Below, one piece after another: positions 10,738 to 23,467 of a stretch of 64,000 bases of DNA. The stretch is from Cyanoderma ruficeps (lineage: Eukaryota > Chordata > Aves > Passeriformes > Timaliidae). Location: the NCBI GenBank assembly GCA_008694505.1, contig VZDJ01000623.1:9739112-9803111 (forward strand), read 5' to 3'. The notes beneath the pieces were generated by a model. It was not told the DNA's origin. It saw nothing but the letters and a program-made list of their open reading frames with translations, and searched no databases. Every line of letters begins with the position of its first letter. The stretch's first letter is position 1. Made by a program: the position numbers and the translations under genes.

Positions 10738-13700
10738 ACCAATCCAGCACTTTGTAAGGCCTGGGCTGGTACCTCGTTACCAAAACGCCGGCAGCACACC
10801 CCGGCACGGACACCCATAAGATGCTGTCGAAGCAGAACAGAGACTGCTGAGAAGTGAATTCACCAGCTCTGGAGTCGTGAGGTTTGTGACCCAAAAAACC
10901 CGAGAGAATAAAGTAAGGGACGTGAGCATCATTTTAAGATCTTATCCTCGCCGGAGACAGTAGTGCCACCTATGGTACTGGTAAGACCTGAGCAACACTA
11001 TGTCCACTTGTTAACACCCACAGTAAACCTGAACTGTTTGGGACTAACCATTCCACAATGGAAGACCTTCAACCTGACTTTTCTTCCTTTCTTCATACAT
11101 ATCTCAGGTACAAAGCCACAGAAATTTCTGAAAACAGAAGAGAAGCTGGCTAACTAGATTTATTAATTTTTTTTCAACCAAAGTTACAAAAATATTATTG
11201 CTATCTGAATGAGTTTATCACTCTCATGTTCTGGTGAAAGGCTTGCAAGCTAGCAACTGATCATCATCTTTTTAAGCATATGCTGTTTGTTCTTCCCAAA
11301 ACATACTGATCAGAGGAACCTCCAAGAAGTATCTCAGTTCTCACATCCAAAGTAAGATGCTTCTCAGATCTTTGAAATCAGGTCTGTGAAATGTCAGTAT
11401 GTTCACAACTGGCTCTACTGCATGACTGCAAGTACCATAAATAACTTCTTTTACCATTGTCCATGCCAGGCAGCAAGTCGTCCTACAGTCACCACTACCA
11501 GGATATTTCTCTGCACACCCAGACTCACATCCAAATGCAGGGATGAACTAAAGTTCATTTCCCTACCACAGATCCTTGACACCAACTGACTATAATATGG
11601 TCCTCAACTTCAAAGTCCAATAAATTTTTAATTCCTTCTGAAGATGCTTATAAATGAAAATTGATTACATAAACAGATATTAACAAGGCAGGATTTTATA
11701 TCAGAACAAAATCCACAGAGTATGTAATGAAGTGATCAAATTATTTATTCCATAACTAACTCTCCACATGGGCTTTGCAATGGATGTCTAGATTATTTAC
11801 TAAGACTTTATGGCCAACAGTACAAGATGTTAAAACCAAATCCAAGATATAAGTTACTTCACCACAAATTTTGAGTCCCTGAATTCTCTAAGATGCACAG
11901 ACATTTCTCCACGATAGTATTATAGCACATAATTTAATTTTACTTTTAGTCACCAAGTGACAACAAAGACTTATTAAATATAGCTGCAAAAAGAATTTTT
12001 TTAAAATGAGACCTCATAGGAAAAAAAAATCTAACATCTTAATGAGCATTCTACTCCACAATTAGATAACACTTTCATCACAAGTTTCGGGAATTTTCTT
12101 TCCTCTCTTTCTCTTCTGTCAATTTGAAATATTAGCTTATTTGGGATTTACCAATCTTCTGTCTCTGCTACCTGAGATTTTTGCAAGTGGACCCCTTTGG
12201 TTCATTTTTAAAAGCAAAACTGCACCAGCAGACTCAGACTGATACCATCACTATCACTCCTCATACAAAACTGATTGCAGGAATAATATCACTAAAATAA
12301 GACATATGAGTTTTACACTAAGTGCCTTTAGGCCATAAGAGAACAGTGGCTGTAGAAACAGCAACGTTCTCATTTGTTTATTTTGATTGTTTATAATTTA
12401 CAAATACAGAATTCTGGGATCATTTACAGAATTTATTAGAAATTGCATCCTAAGTCCACACAACAGAAAAAACCCTTCAAACTGCAGTCACCACAGCACC
12501 ACTCTACCAAGCCTTTGTATCCAGAAGAATGCAAATTACGGCAGTATTTGTTAAACTCAAAGTAACAGAAAAATAAAAGAGAAAAAAGGCAAGTTTTACA
12601 ATTGAACAGCTCTTCCTGGAGGTTTCTTGGTTCAAAACCCTCCAACCTAACACAGAACTAACACTTCCACTTTGAGCTTACCTCAAGCACAGTACCACAA
12701 AGGCAAAGGGTGCGCTGTTCAGGACCTACACTTCTTAGAGATTCAGAGAACCACACCTTTAATGGGTTTCAGGAGTGGATTTGGTAACTGTACTGATCAG
12801 CACCCAGAGGTACCATGAACTTCTGCTTAGTGAGTAAAAGCATTTACATACTCACTGAAGAACTTTGGATTGTCCTAATTTCTGAAGCCACAAAAAAGAT
12901 AGCACTCTACATAGAACCACATCCAGAAAAGATCATAACACTGACTGAATAAAAGTTGAAGATGAATGAAAATTAGGGCTTGCACATCTCAAAGCAGCCC
13001 TTAATGCAGTAAATTTTTTCGGCTACAAAGTAACAATAAATTCAGGTATAGGGTAGTATGGTTGTCACCAACTCCTCAGTCGTTTCCTACACTTCATCAG
13101 CCCACTTTCAGTAATTTTGCACTGTGTACAGATCAAGTGGCAGACAACTGGCTCTCAGCCAATGCCTGAGAGAAGCAGATACACTAAGTCTCTAAAGCCA
13201 TACTATTCAAGCTGTGATTGAATGAAAACAAAGACCAGAAAGGCTCTACACTGCCCAAAATGGCTTCCTAATCATCATGATTGTTTTTTTTTTTTCAAAT
13301 CAAAGCAAAGCAGAAACTAACCATAATTTTATTTTTTAGCCTCAATGTTTGCCTCCTCTGATACATGCACGTGGAAATTGTGTGCTAGACCAGAGAAAAA
13401 GGCATCAGATGAAGATAAAACAGGAAGGCATTTGCTATGCCAAAAAATAAAAAGACCAGAGGCTTGGAAAAATGGAGAGGAGAGTCCTAGAAAGAGGTGC
13501 TGGCAGTTTCTAAACTCACAGGGGATTTGTTGGAAAGCATCATGCCAAAAGCTTCAAGCAACCTGAAGTTTCCACATCAATCTAGAACAAACCACCTCAA
13601 AAACTATAAGGGAAAAAATACTCCACATAAGATGAAGAAGAGAAATTCCATCATTTCAACAATGTGAAAGAAGAACAAAAAATTGATGTGGGAACTAGGG

Positions 13701-16700
13701 ATCTCTGAGGCATACATACATAATTTGGAAAAAAGAACAGAGGAGCAGAATTAGCCTGGAGTTTTGTTTATTTGTTTTATCAATTAACAAACACTCCAGA
13801 GCTCTCCACAATAAAAGAAAATAAAAAATCCTAGCTGCTGTTTAAGCACAGATGGAAAAGTGTGGACAAGGTATATGGCACTGCACAAACTGTTCCCTGT
13901 GACATATGGGTAGATATCAGAGTCACCACAATTTCAAAGTCAACTGACAGAAGTCACTGTTTCACTAAAAATTTAATCATGTCTACCGCCAACAGATTAT
14001 CTCAATGGTCTACAACATGTTTATCAATTAAGATTAAAATATCTTACTGACAGTGCATGTATTAAATTTATCCAGGGCAGAGATCCACTGCTGCAGAACT
14101 CAACTAATACAGCTTCTTCGTCTCGCCACCCTCATGCCTTTTGGGAGCAAAGGAAGAGACAAAGCAGCATTTAAACATAAGTAACTTCAATTTTTTTGTA
14201 ATGTAAACCCTGCAATACAAGTTTCCATACATCCTTTTAAAAATAAATATTTTACTAAACAGATGCAAGAAAAATATACTTAATTTTTGATTAATAGGTA
14301 GGCTCATCCATAGATTTTGGTAGTCTAATCTGATCATAAATTAGCAGGTTTAGTGCTTATCTTTCATTTTCTGTGTAGTTTCTTGTGTCTTGTAGAACAC
14401 AAGCTTGAGGTGCTTTTAGCCTTTCTTCTACACTATCTTTAAACATTTGCTTCCTTATCAATATCCATCCTAGTCTATTCTCCACTGAATTTCCCATCCT
14501 TACATCACAGCTACAGCTGCTTGGATCTTACAGTTTGCCTATAAAACCCTCATCCTGCTGCAAGTTGACTACTTCCAGTGTTACTGTTAAAAGAAATTGT
14601 CCTGCTTCCCAAATGACTCTGAAGACAGATCTGAAACTATTAAGCAAATCAAATTAATCAAACTGACTATTCTAAGTAATTTTTCAGCCCTGAAGTCATG
14701 AAGTACATTAGGAACTTTGGTCTCAGTACTGTAATTTTATATGGACAGATCTGTGTTTTGAGCTTTGGACAATTGTACAAGTGACATGCCAAAAAGCACA
14801 AAAGGCAATAAATTTACATTCCCCTGATGAGGCACTGGACCTCAGACAAAATTAGACAGCTTTGCACACAACTTGAGAGGTTCACTGCTTTATATGTTTA
14901 GATCATATTTTTAAAATAAATAGTTCTAAAAGACTGCTAGAATCATAGGCCTTGGAATTAAAACAGGGGTTTCAAAATGGAACAAACACAGAGCAAGCCT
15001 AAATTTTATAAGCATATGAATACTAAATGGAGTCATATGGAAACATAAAGAGTATAACTGCCCTAAAATAAAATCATCTTCCAGATGTCACTAAGCTTTT
15101 GAAGTGAGGAAAAAAATAGTACCTTTATGGACTTCTTCAGGTCTCTCATGCATAACATTCACATCAATACTGATGCACAAGCCAGCAACTGCCTCACTGA
15201 AGAATAAGTGACAGAAAAACTAGCTGTTTGCAATCTTCTCTTGAGGAGATTACATTAATATTCTTAGTATTCTTCTTCAATATGTTAAATAATATTTCTG
15301 CTCAGAGCATGAGGAAATTACAATAGAACTTTTAAGGTTATGCTGTACTTGAAATATTAAAATCACCATTTTAAGAAATTGTTTATTTCCAAACAATAAA
15401 GCAAACTCTCTCCTTTCCTAAAGACATGTATTAGAAAAAGTCAGTAATATCAAAATGCACTTTAAATTTTAAGCATTTTTGTAAAAGTCATGTTTTATTT
15501 ACTGCTCTGAATGTAAAGCATGTTCTGAAAAAACACTTCCTTGTCCCATGCACAAGTTCTAGGGACCAGATAATAGATACAAAAGGAAGTTTTTTCTATA
15601 CACTGCACAATTTCAACTACAGCTGGGTCCCCTCATGTTCAGTTCAGCAGACAATATCTAGGAGTCAATATCTAATGACGGGAAAAATTTTATAGAAATT
15701 TTTTTTCAAGTCTTTCACTCTCCCTTGCATAAAGGGGAAGATGGATTTACTCAGTATCTACAAGTACATTCAATGGACTCAATGTTAATAGTACTGATTC
15801 TTCTGAGGCTTTTAAGAAACTGTAAGTTGCATCTGATCTCCTAGTGATCTCAGAGCCTTTGACATTTCTGATTAAACTTAAAACTACTGGAACCATATGC
15901 TCAGGTACTTGAAAGAACATATTCTTTATAGTAATATCACTGTTGTCCTTCTCAACAGTTTTCCATACATGAGCTATGGTGGAAAAATAATACTTTCAGA
16001 AAATATTCTAAGGAAAACTTGGCTCCTTTCAAAAAGGCTGCTAGTCCCAGTTAGTATCCAAGAGTTGAGTCTACCCTAATTCTTGAAGACAGACATCCTT
16101 CACACGCAGATGACACTGCCAGTTGCTTAGCACTGTTCTCCTTAACAGAAATAGAGGCCAAAGCTGATCTGAACAGTACATAGCTTAAACGGTAGTTGTT
16201 GCCTTGTTTTTGGAGAAGAAAATCAATACTTATTGAAAACTTACAAACAATGGTATTTCATTCAAGAAAAATAGCAACACCAGTACTACCATTTTACAAC
16301 TTCATTTCACTGAATCTTCACCATGAGGACAACACTGAAAAACACAGGATACAGAATGGAAGGAAGGAAGCACACACTGCAGATCACAAGAGTGAAAACA
16401 AGCTTGAGAAAATCCACCATACAGTCAAGCTTGTTTCAGCTTCCCCAAAATGGAAAAAAGAACAAAATACACGGATGGATTTGCCTTTTACTTGTTTAAA
16501 TAATTAGTCTCCAAATATATAAATATACATCATTCAGAAAGTTACACCTCTGAAGAATTTTAAATATAGTTGGATTATACATTAATAATTTTGAAGGAAG
16601 TTTGTAGATAAATTTGAGGAAGCACTAGATATTTAAGAAGAAAATCATTACAATATGCTACAATTACTCAGTAAATGGCCCATTATGAACATAGGGAAAA

Positions 16701-17258
16701 AGAATTACCTATGTTTAACTAGTTAAATATAACTATTTAAGAAATTTGAATTTCTTTTATCTAAGCCTTGCTGACATAATCTGGCATTTGATCTATTGCT
16801 AGACTAATATTCCTTAATAAAGTGCTTATTGAAACACAAAGGTGACAATAAGAGGAATTGTTTATTCTCATAGTTCTGCTGAGTCTGGCAGCATTTGCTG
16901 TACCAGATGTATGCCCACCACCACGTTCCTTTTCCCTCTCTTCTCCCATCTCAGGCCAATAAACAACTTTAACCAAAGTTTCTTTGAAAATCTGTGGTTT
17001 TACAAAAAGCCATTCTGCAAAGAAAAAAAATTCTTCATTTTGCGTAATTACTTGTCAGATTAAATACCAGTAAGCACACCAAAGAAAGTACTATTAACCC
17101 CAAATATACCTGTGCTTGTTATTTCCTAATTATTGATATACTGAACTTTATTATTTGTAAGTATTTAAGGTTTATGAGGATGGTTTTGTTTGAAGGGAAC
17201 AAGGAAACAGTTGAGAACATTTCCTGGAGCTGCCAGAAAACAGAAAGCTTGTTCCTAC

Positions 17259-17302
17259 AAGTTTATTAATTTTAGGAGGAAAAAGTTTATTAATTTTAGG
17301 AG
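17259..17302. repeat. Two-copy 24-bp tandem duplication
   Basis: The 20-mer AAGTTTATTAATTTTAGGAG occurs at 17259-17278 and again at 17283-17302, separated by GAAA-type spacer bases. The period is 24 bp and the copies are identical over the 20-mer. It appears to be a recent local slippage duplication in AT-rich DNA. Confidence 0.9.
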
Positions 17303-19327
17303 AAAAAAAATACAAACAACCCAACCCAAAATATTCTAAGTATGTTAAAACACATCCTCTTTCCTTTAAAAATCAGCTGCCAATTGTTTCCTATTACTAG
17401 GCAAACCCTCAGATTTCCATACAGAAATAGTTAGACACAAGGCATCTAGAGACAGAGTGAATTAAGAGCTCATTACTCTGCTAGATAAAACACAGTAAGT
17501 CATTTGCTGTATTTTCCAGACCTTGTCTAGAGGTAAGTGGTTTGCTGAGTGTACACCGACAGCTTTTCTGCTAAAGCTGAAAAAAATTCAACTTCCAGCA
17601 AAATAATGAGTGTTAGACACCCTCAACCTATGTAACTTCTACTATTATTACTATCTTAACTCAATGGATGAAGTGAATGATTTCTGATTTCTCATCCAAA
17701 ATATTTCTAATTTATTCCTTTTATATTCTAGTGTACAATAATTACTCTGTTAGGATCCTTCTGATAATAGCATTTTCTTTCGGGTCTATAATTTGCCTAA
17801 AAGTCTTAAGTGCTGTTCAAACTTTCAACACTATTTTTCCATGATTTGTTATTATGGGCTTTTATTTTTTTTCCAAATTCAGGAAGAAAAATAAATTGCT
17901 CTAATGTAGCAGAATGACAATTCCAGTTTTAAAGAAAAAACAGGTTTCTATTCATCCAAACTGAGTCAAGCATATGTTACCTTATAAAGACTAAAGCAGT
18001 GACTCATAAAATCTTGCACACACTGATTCCTCCCTCTCCTAGGAGATGAAGCTACATGATTTACCCAAAAGGATTAAATGAGGTCACAGTTATTGAATAC
18101 ATGTTATAACCTTAAACTTCAGGTTAGAACTTCTTCTTAGTCTTATATTTCAGAATCGTTCACTGTTCTAAAAAGACTTATATTTTTACTTTTCCTTACA
18201 AAATTTACAGATGGAAATCCTTATAGTAGAAATATTTTTAAATTGAGATATTTAGACAGCATATTCACCATATACTTTTCAATAAGTTTTTATATTGTAA
18301 TTATTATCACAATGTCTATGCAACTTGTTTTTCCAAATATTCTTGCAAGGTTTTTGACATTTCTTAGCCAGAAGATCATCAGGCTCTTATACTCCTTGAA
18401 ATTTCAGATGCAAAGACATTTTCAACCCTGTTCCTCTAGGACATGAGAAGGACTTGTTCCACCTTTTCCCGGGCTCATAAGAGTACAAGCAGTTCTCAGA
18501 AAAAGCTCCATCAGAAAAGCACATCATCCCAAGCACAAAGCAAGCCAAAAATCTTTCCACTTTGGCAGTGACTTGTGCCCCACTGGGACATGGGCCCACA
18601 TGGTGATCAGCTTATCCAAAGTCTAAGTCTTGAGGAACATTGGACAGGTTACAGAGTTGTCTCTGTTAAACTTCATATAAAATGTTCCATATTGTTGGTA
18701 ATAGAGACAAGGGGTAGAATAGGGAAACAAAAAGTGTTTTCACATGAAGGAGTAAGAGCAAGAGGAGCATCCTCAGCAGCCATTAGAACTGCCAAAACCA
18801 AGATACTGATGCCAGCTCTATCACTAACCAAACAACATCATATACTCCTGGCTTTACCTCTAGTTCCTACATTTGGACATGGGACAACTCCTGTGTAAAT
18901 AAGCCTATGTCCACTCTGCAGTACAGGCTCTGAAACCAGACACCACTGAATGAAATAGGAAGGATTTGTCTCACAGCAACCTTCCCAATATTAAACAAAC
19001 CTCGAAATTCTGTATCTGAGCAGCCAGCCACCCTTCAAGTATGCTCTTTGCAGCTTGTTTCTTGTTGAAGACAACTGAAGGGCCAATGAAATCCTGCTTA
19101 GGCCTGTCAGACCAACATCAATTACTGCAAGGAAAAGGCTTTGGATCTGTGGCACCTGGCCACACCTTTGCTATCTCTGAGGTAAAGCACACAGCTGGCA
19201 GAAGGAACTTAAGGTGAAAGCACCACCACTTTCCAGTCACTGGGAATGCACGTGTGCCAACTGCAACCATCCCTGCCTCTCGAACACAGAAGTGCCTTCC
19301 TGCTGCCACCACTGACAGCAAAAAAAC

Positions 19328-19376
19328 AAGGAAGGGAGGAAGGAAGGAAGGGAGGGAGGTAGGAAGGAAGGCAGGA
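19328..19376. repeat. GGAA/GGGA microsatellite
   Basis: An imperfect tandem run of GGAA with GGGA interruptions on the plus strand. GGAA is the ETS-factor core, so such arrays can act as ETS binding clusters, but nothing here shows that it does. Confidence 0.9.
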
Positions 19377-22300
19377 AATCGCTGTCTACTGTAACACACA
19401 CCTCCAGTAACCACAATAAAGCTGTCATGATCACACCTGAGAACAAATACGATTCTCTGTTAATTCAGCATCATTTTATTACCTTAGATTTTTAAGTTAA
19501 ATAAATGGATCCACCTATTCTTAAATTACATCTTGATCAAGTTTAATCTTTCAGAAACAGTATCATCAGTAAAGCTGTAACACAGAAAAATTAAATTTCA
19601 GAATTATTACTGGAGATAAAATTGTAACGATGACAAATTTTAAATACGCATGCAGTGCCCACGAAAGGAGGAACCATCTAATTATATTTCAAGTGTTTTT
19701 CTCACATATACCATTTTCACTCTTTAATTGCCAGTGCTATGGATTTACATAGCAACATGAAAATACTGTGGATTTTTCTACTGGGCTTCTCCCAGTGCAA
19801 TGGACATAGCAGTAACACAGGAAAATATTTCTTTAAACTGATACAAATGTTAAAAAATCCAACCCTGATTACTTGGCACTGAGCCAGCTTACACTTCCCA
19901 TTTTGTAAGGAACGGAAATACCTTTAATTCTTCAGATGCCTGTCTTTGTGAAGTCTGATTGTAATTACTGCATAATGAATACATGTACTGAATACCTGTA
20001 ATCGGAAATACTGAAAAGGACATACTATGTTCACAAAAATGGAAAGAGAAAATATGAGGTATTTCCAGGTAAGAGAATGCTATGAAAGCCTTCTAGTCCT
20101 GAAGGACTTCTATTAGGAATATTTTTACTTGCATAGATAAAACATACAACATGCATGCAAATACATGCCAAAATATTGCTTTGTTTTTGCTCTGTTCTTT
20201 GAAGAAATGGGATAATTATAAAAAAACCCAACATTATACATATGCAACAACAATAAATGACTGAAAAAGAATCTGGAGAAATATCTGTAAATTTTTGCTG
20301 CAAGATATGAGAAAAGGAAGAAGAATTTTTTTAAATCTCATCAGAAGAAAATTCTGGCTACTAAGGACAGAGTTATTCATAGGGAAGAACAGAGTTGAAA
20401 GCAACCCCAATAAGGGAGGTATTTACATAAAACAGAGGTTTGTCTAGACCTGATGAGATCTGATCCTGCAACTGGTGAAGCTATTTAGATCTATGCTGCT
20501 TGCTTTTTTTTTCTGTTGTTCATTAATATCTCATCTACACTGTATCACAATGAGCCATTGCTGATGTAAAATTACAAGTTTTCTTGGCTGGCCTGCAAAC
20601 TTACCTCAAACATTAAGACTTTCAAGATTGTTTTTTTTAGCTCTTCTTTTTTTCTTTTCACACCCTCTCCTCTTCTCCATCTGACTTCCCCATCACTTAT
20701 TCAGCGATCATATGAGAAACCTGCTATTGTCTTGCCTAAAAGCTGGCTACAAATAGTTTCTTCTGTAGTGAAGACACGGCGATGTAGGTGGCGAGAAATC
20801 ACTCTCCACTCTGCAACTGTGTGCTGATGTCATGGCCCTGTGGTACCTCCCATCTTCTCCCAGATTGCGTGATGCAGATTTTATTAAGTGATGCTACTGG
20901 AGGCGCAGGACATCACCCAGCCTGTCACCCAGCCTTCCCCTCCCCTGCACCCCCTGCTCCACTCCTTGTCCCAGCATTGGTGGCTGCCCCAGCACACGGC
21001 ACCACTGCCACATGCCCAAACCCGGCCGATGGCATCTTCAAACCAGGAACTCATGACTTCTGCACATGCCAGTTTTTCCCTGCACACGAGGCAGAGACTT
21101 CACTGTTGGTAAGACAGGATTTCAAGAACACAATCAGAAGTTTGGAAGTTGTAAGAGCAACATTTAAACAATATACAATGCTGAACAGGCTGCCAACAGT
21201 GTTAGTTACATCTTTCATAAAAATAACACCCTACTGAACTAAAAGAAACTGTTTTAGGAACTGACCAATGCAGATAATCACAAAGACATCAAAAGGAGAA
21301 AGAAAATGGGAAGACAGCTTGGCAGGTAACACTCTACTTACTAGTTTAGGTTTCGTTGAGGCCTCAGAGCAAGGGTGCATCCTTAGAGCATTTCCCTTTA
21401 TATAAACACAGGCGAACAAATTGAAAACCATGTTGAAAAAAATGAAAAACCTGATGAAAGAGCATGGAAAGTTGTACTATTTGAATTCTCTTCTAGTTTC
21501 ACTATCCTATTCACCATTCCCTAAAGTATCTAAGTTTACTGTCACAGAAGATACAGGCTTTAAAATCAGATTATTCAAGTTTCAACGGGACTGGCAAGTC
21601 TAGCCCAGACAAACCTCACTGATGATCATCCTCGCTCCCACACAAGGAAGGAAACACACTTCAAAGATTATATATTTTTAAATGCCACTACTACTTCACC
21701 CTACCTTTGGGAAACAGAATGTGACTACATTTATACAATCTTTATTTGCTCCTGGTCTTTAACACTCATAATGAGACACTATGAATAAGCATCCTAAGAA
21801 GAGACCATCGAACAAATTGATTCTAAACAATGTGATTTTCCCGAGTTATGAGAATCACCCATATAGCTTCAAATGTTAATTGGTAACTACATGAAGGAAA
21901 AAAAAATTAAAAGGAGTACAGAGACTGTTGGGAAACACATGGAGTAAAATAAATGGGCAGAAATCACTGAGAGCAGAGAAAAATGAAGCAATAGAAAAAT
22001 ACAGCAAAATTTCTGGAAGAAAGAGAAGGAACATTGACAGAGAAAAGGTATGTTGCCAAGGCAAAAAATAGACAGCTGAAGACAGTAGACAAAGGATGAG
22101 AAAGCTTAAGAGAGTGTAGGAAGAAAACCAAACTAAAAAATATGAGGACTAAAACTTGCAAGGGAAAACACTAAATGCAGCAAATGTGTTCAAGTGAGCT
22201 GATATGAGGTAATTAAGGAGCAGGACAACAAGAGCATTTTGAATATTTTAAGGAAGACTGATGTGTGCTTCTCTATGAAGTGTCTACAGGATACCCCAGA

Positions 22301-23423
22301 ATATGCACTGGAAAATAACACTTGGTTCCCACCCAAAAGGACATGACAGTAAGGACATTACTACTCTCCCCCCACGCCTGCATTGCTGATTCTACTCAAA
22401 CAAGCAACTAAGCAATGACAAGAGCAGCTGAGAAACAGCCGGTCTGCAAGTTGCACCCATCACCTTACATTTAAAACCATGTTTTGGAGGTTTCTATACA
22501 CTGGAATATATGGTATCTTGAGTACAATTTAATCTGACTTTAAGAGAGTACAAAGTATATTTAGAGAACCTGCAGCATCTATATTTTACATTAGAAATTC
22601 AGCTTTTGCCCATTGCGAATAAGGCAGTACATTAACATCATGGAAACAAAAAGTAAAACATACATTTTAAAATTTGGTCTTCTTCAGAGTTTTGATTAGT
22701 TATTCTTCATGCTTATTATATAGAAGACTAGGAAAAAGAGCTTGGTTTTTTTATTTTTTAAATATGCAACACACCCAAATTGCTATGTTAAAGTTGGAAA
22801 AACCTCCAATCAAAATGAGTCAGCAAACTTTTCTTCCAACAAGAATAAAAAAAGGGCAAGACTTAGCATTGCCTTGCTCTATTTTTGCTTAGAAATGTCA
22901 TTAGAAAAAGTGATTGAAAGTGATAAAATATTCAGACTTTATCCCTCTAGGATAATTATTACAACTATTTCATTCCTCTGTTAATATGCTTGAGAAAGCA
23001 TATAAGGGAACTAGATAAAGAAAAGGCCATATCCGGAAGAAGTGTAAATTAAATTATTTTATGTTACACTTGTCTACCTTCGAAGGTCCTCTTAAAAATC
23101 TAGCTGAAACAGTTGTAGAAGCTACTGAACCCAGCATTTTTAGGTGTATAACTCCCTATCGATATCATTGAGGATATCACCATTATTTTTAAGAGGGAAA
23201 AAATGGCTTTCCTACAGTTCTACTTGTTCCACTGACTGAACAGCCACAATAATTCTCAATAACTAACTTTTAGAGAGATTAAATGAATTCTGCCAATTAG
23301 TGTCTTCATCTGAGTTACCAAGCTCCTTTTACTGTAGGCAGGGAAATTGCCTATGTTGAGAGTTCAACTCATTACTTAGTTAATGTAATCCCAAACAGGC
23401 TGGATCCCCCCCAGGTGCCAGCA

Positions 23424-23467
23424 TCTCCCCACCAACAATAAAGAAGTCTTTATTGTTGGTGGGGAGA
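23424..23467. repeat. Perfect 44-bp palindrome (21-bp arms, 2-bp centre)
   Basis: Arm 1 at 23424-23444 begins TCTCCCCACC and ends AATAAAGA. Arm 2 at 23447-23467 is its exact reverse complement, beginning TCTTTATT and ending GGTGGGGAGA. The centre is AG at 23445-23446. All 21 positions pair and pairing stops at the next base on each side. As RNA it would form a 21-bp hairpin, though with a loop too small for a standard microRNA precursor. A quasi-palindrome corrected by template switching, or a local inverted duplication, would produce this structure. Confidence 0.95.

Noticed and set aside
19118..19446. Overlapping minus-strand frames with LPSFLPPSLPSFLP repeats
   Set aside because: The repeats are a translation of the GGAA/GGGA microsatellite.
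20788..21237. 149-codon plus-strand open frame
   Set aside because: No domain or signal recognised. The Pro/Ala/His-rich segment reflects a local C-rich stretch, no flanking splice sites convinced me, and it is opposite to the inferred gene strand.
23424..23467. Palindrome as a microRNA precursor
   Set aside because: The arms are perfectly paired with a 2-nt centre and stem pairing ends at 21 bp, too short and tight-looped for a Drosha/Dicer substrate.
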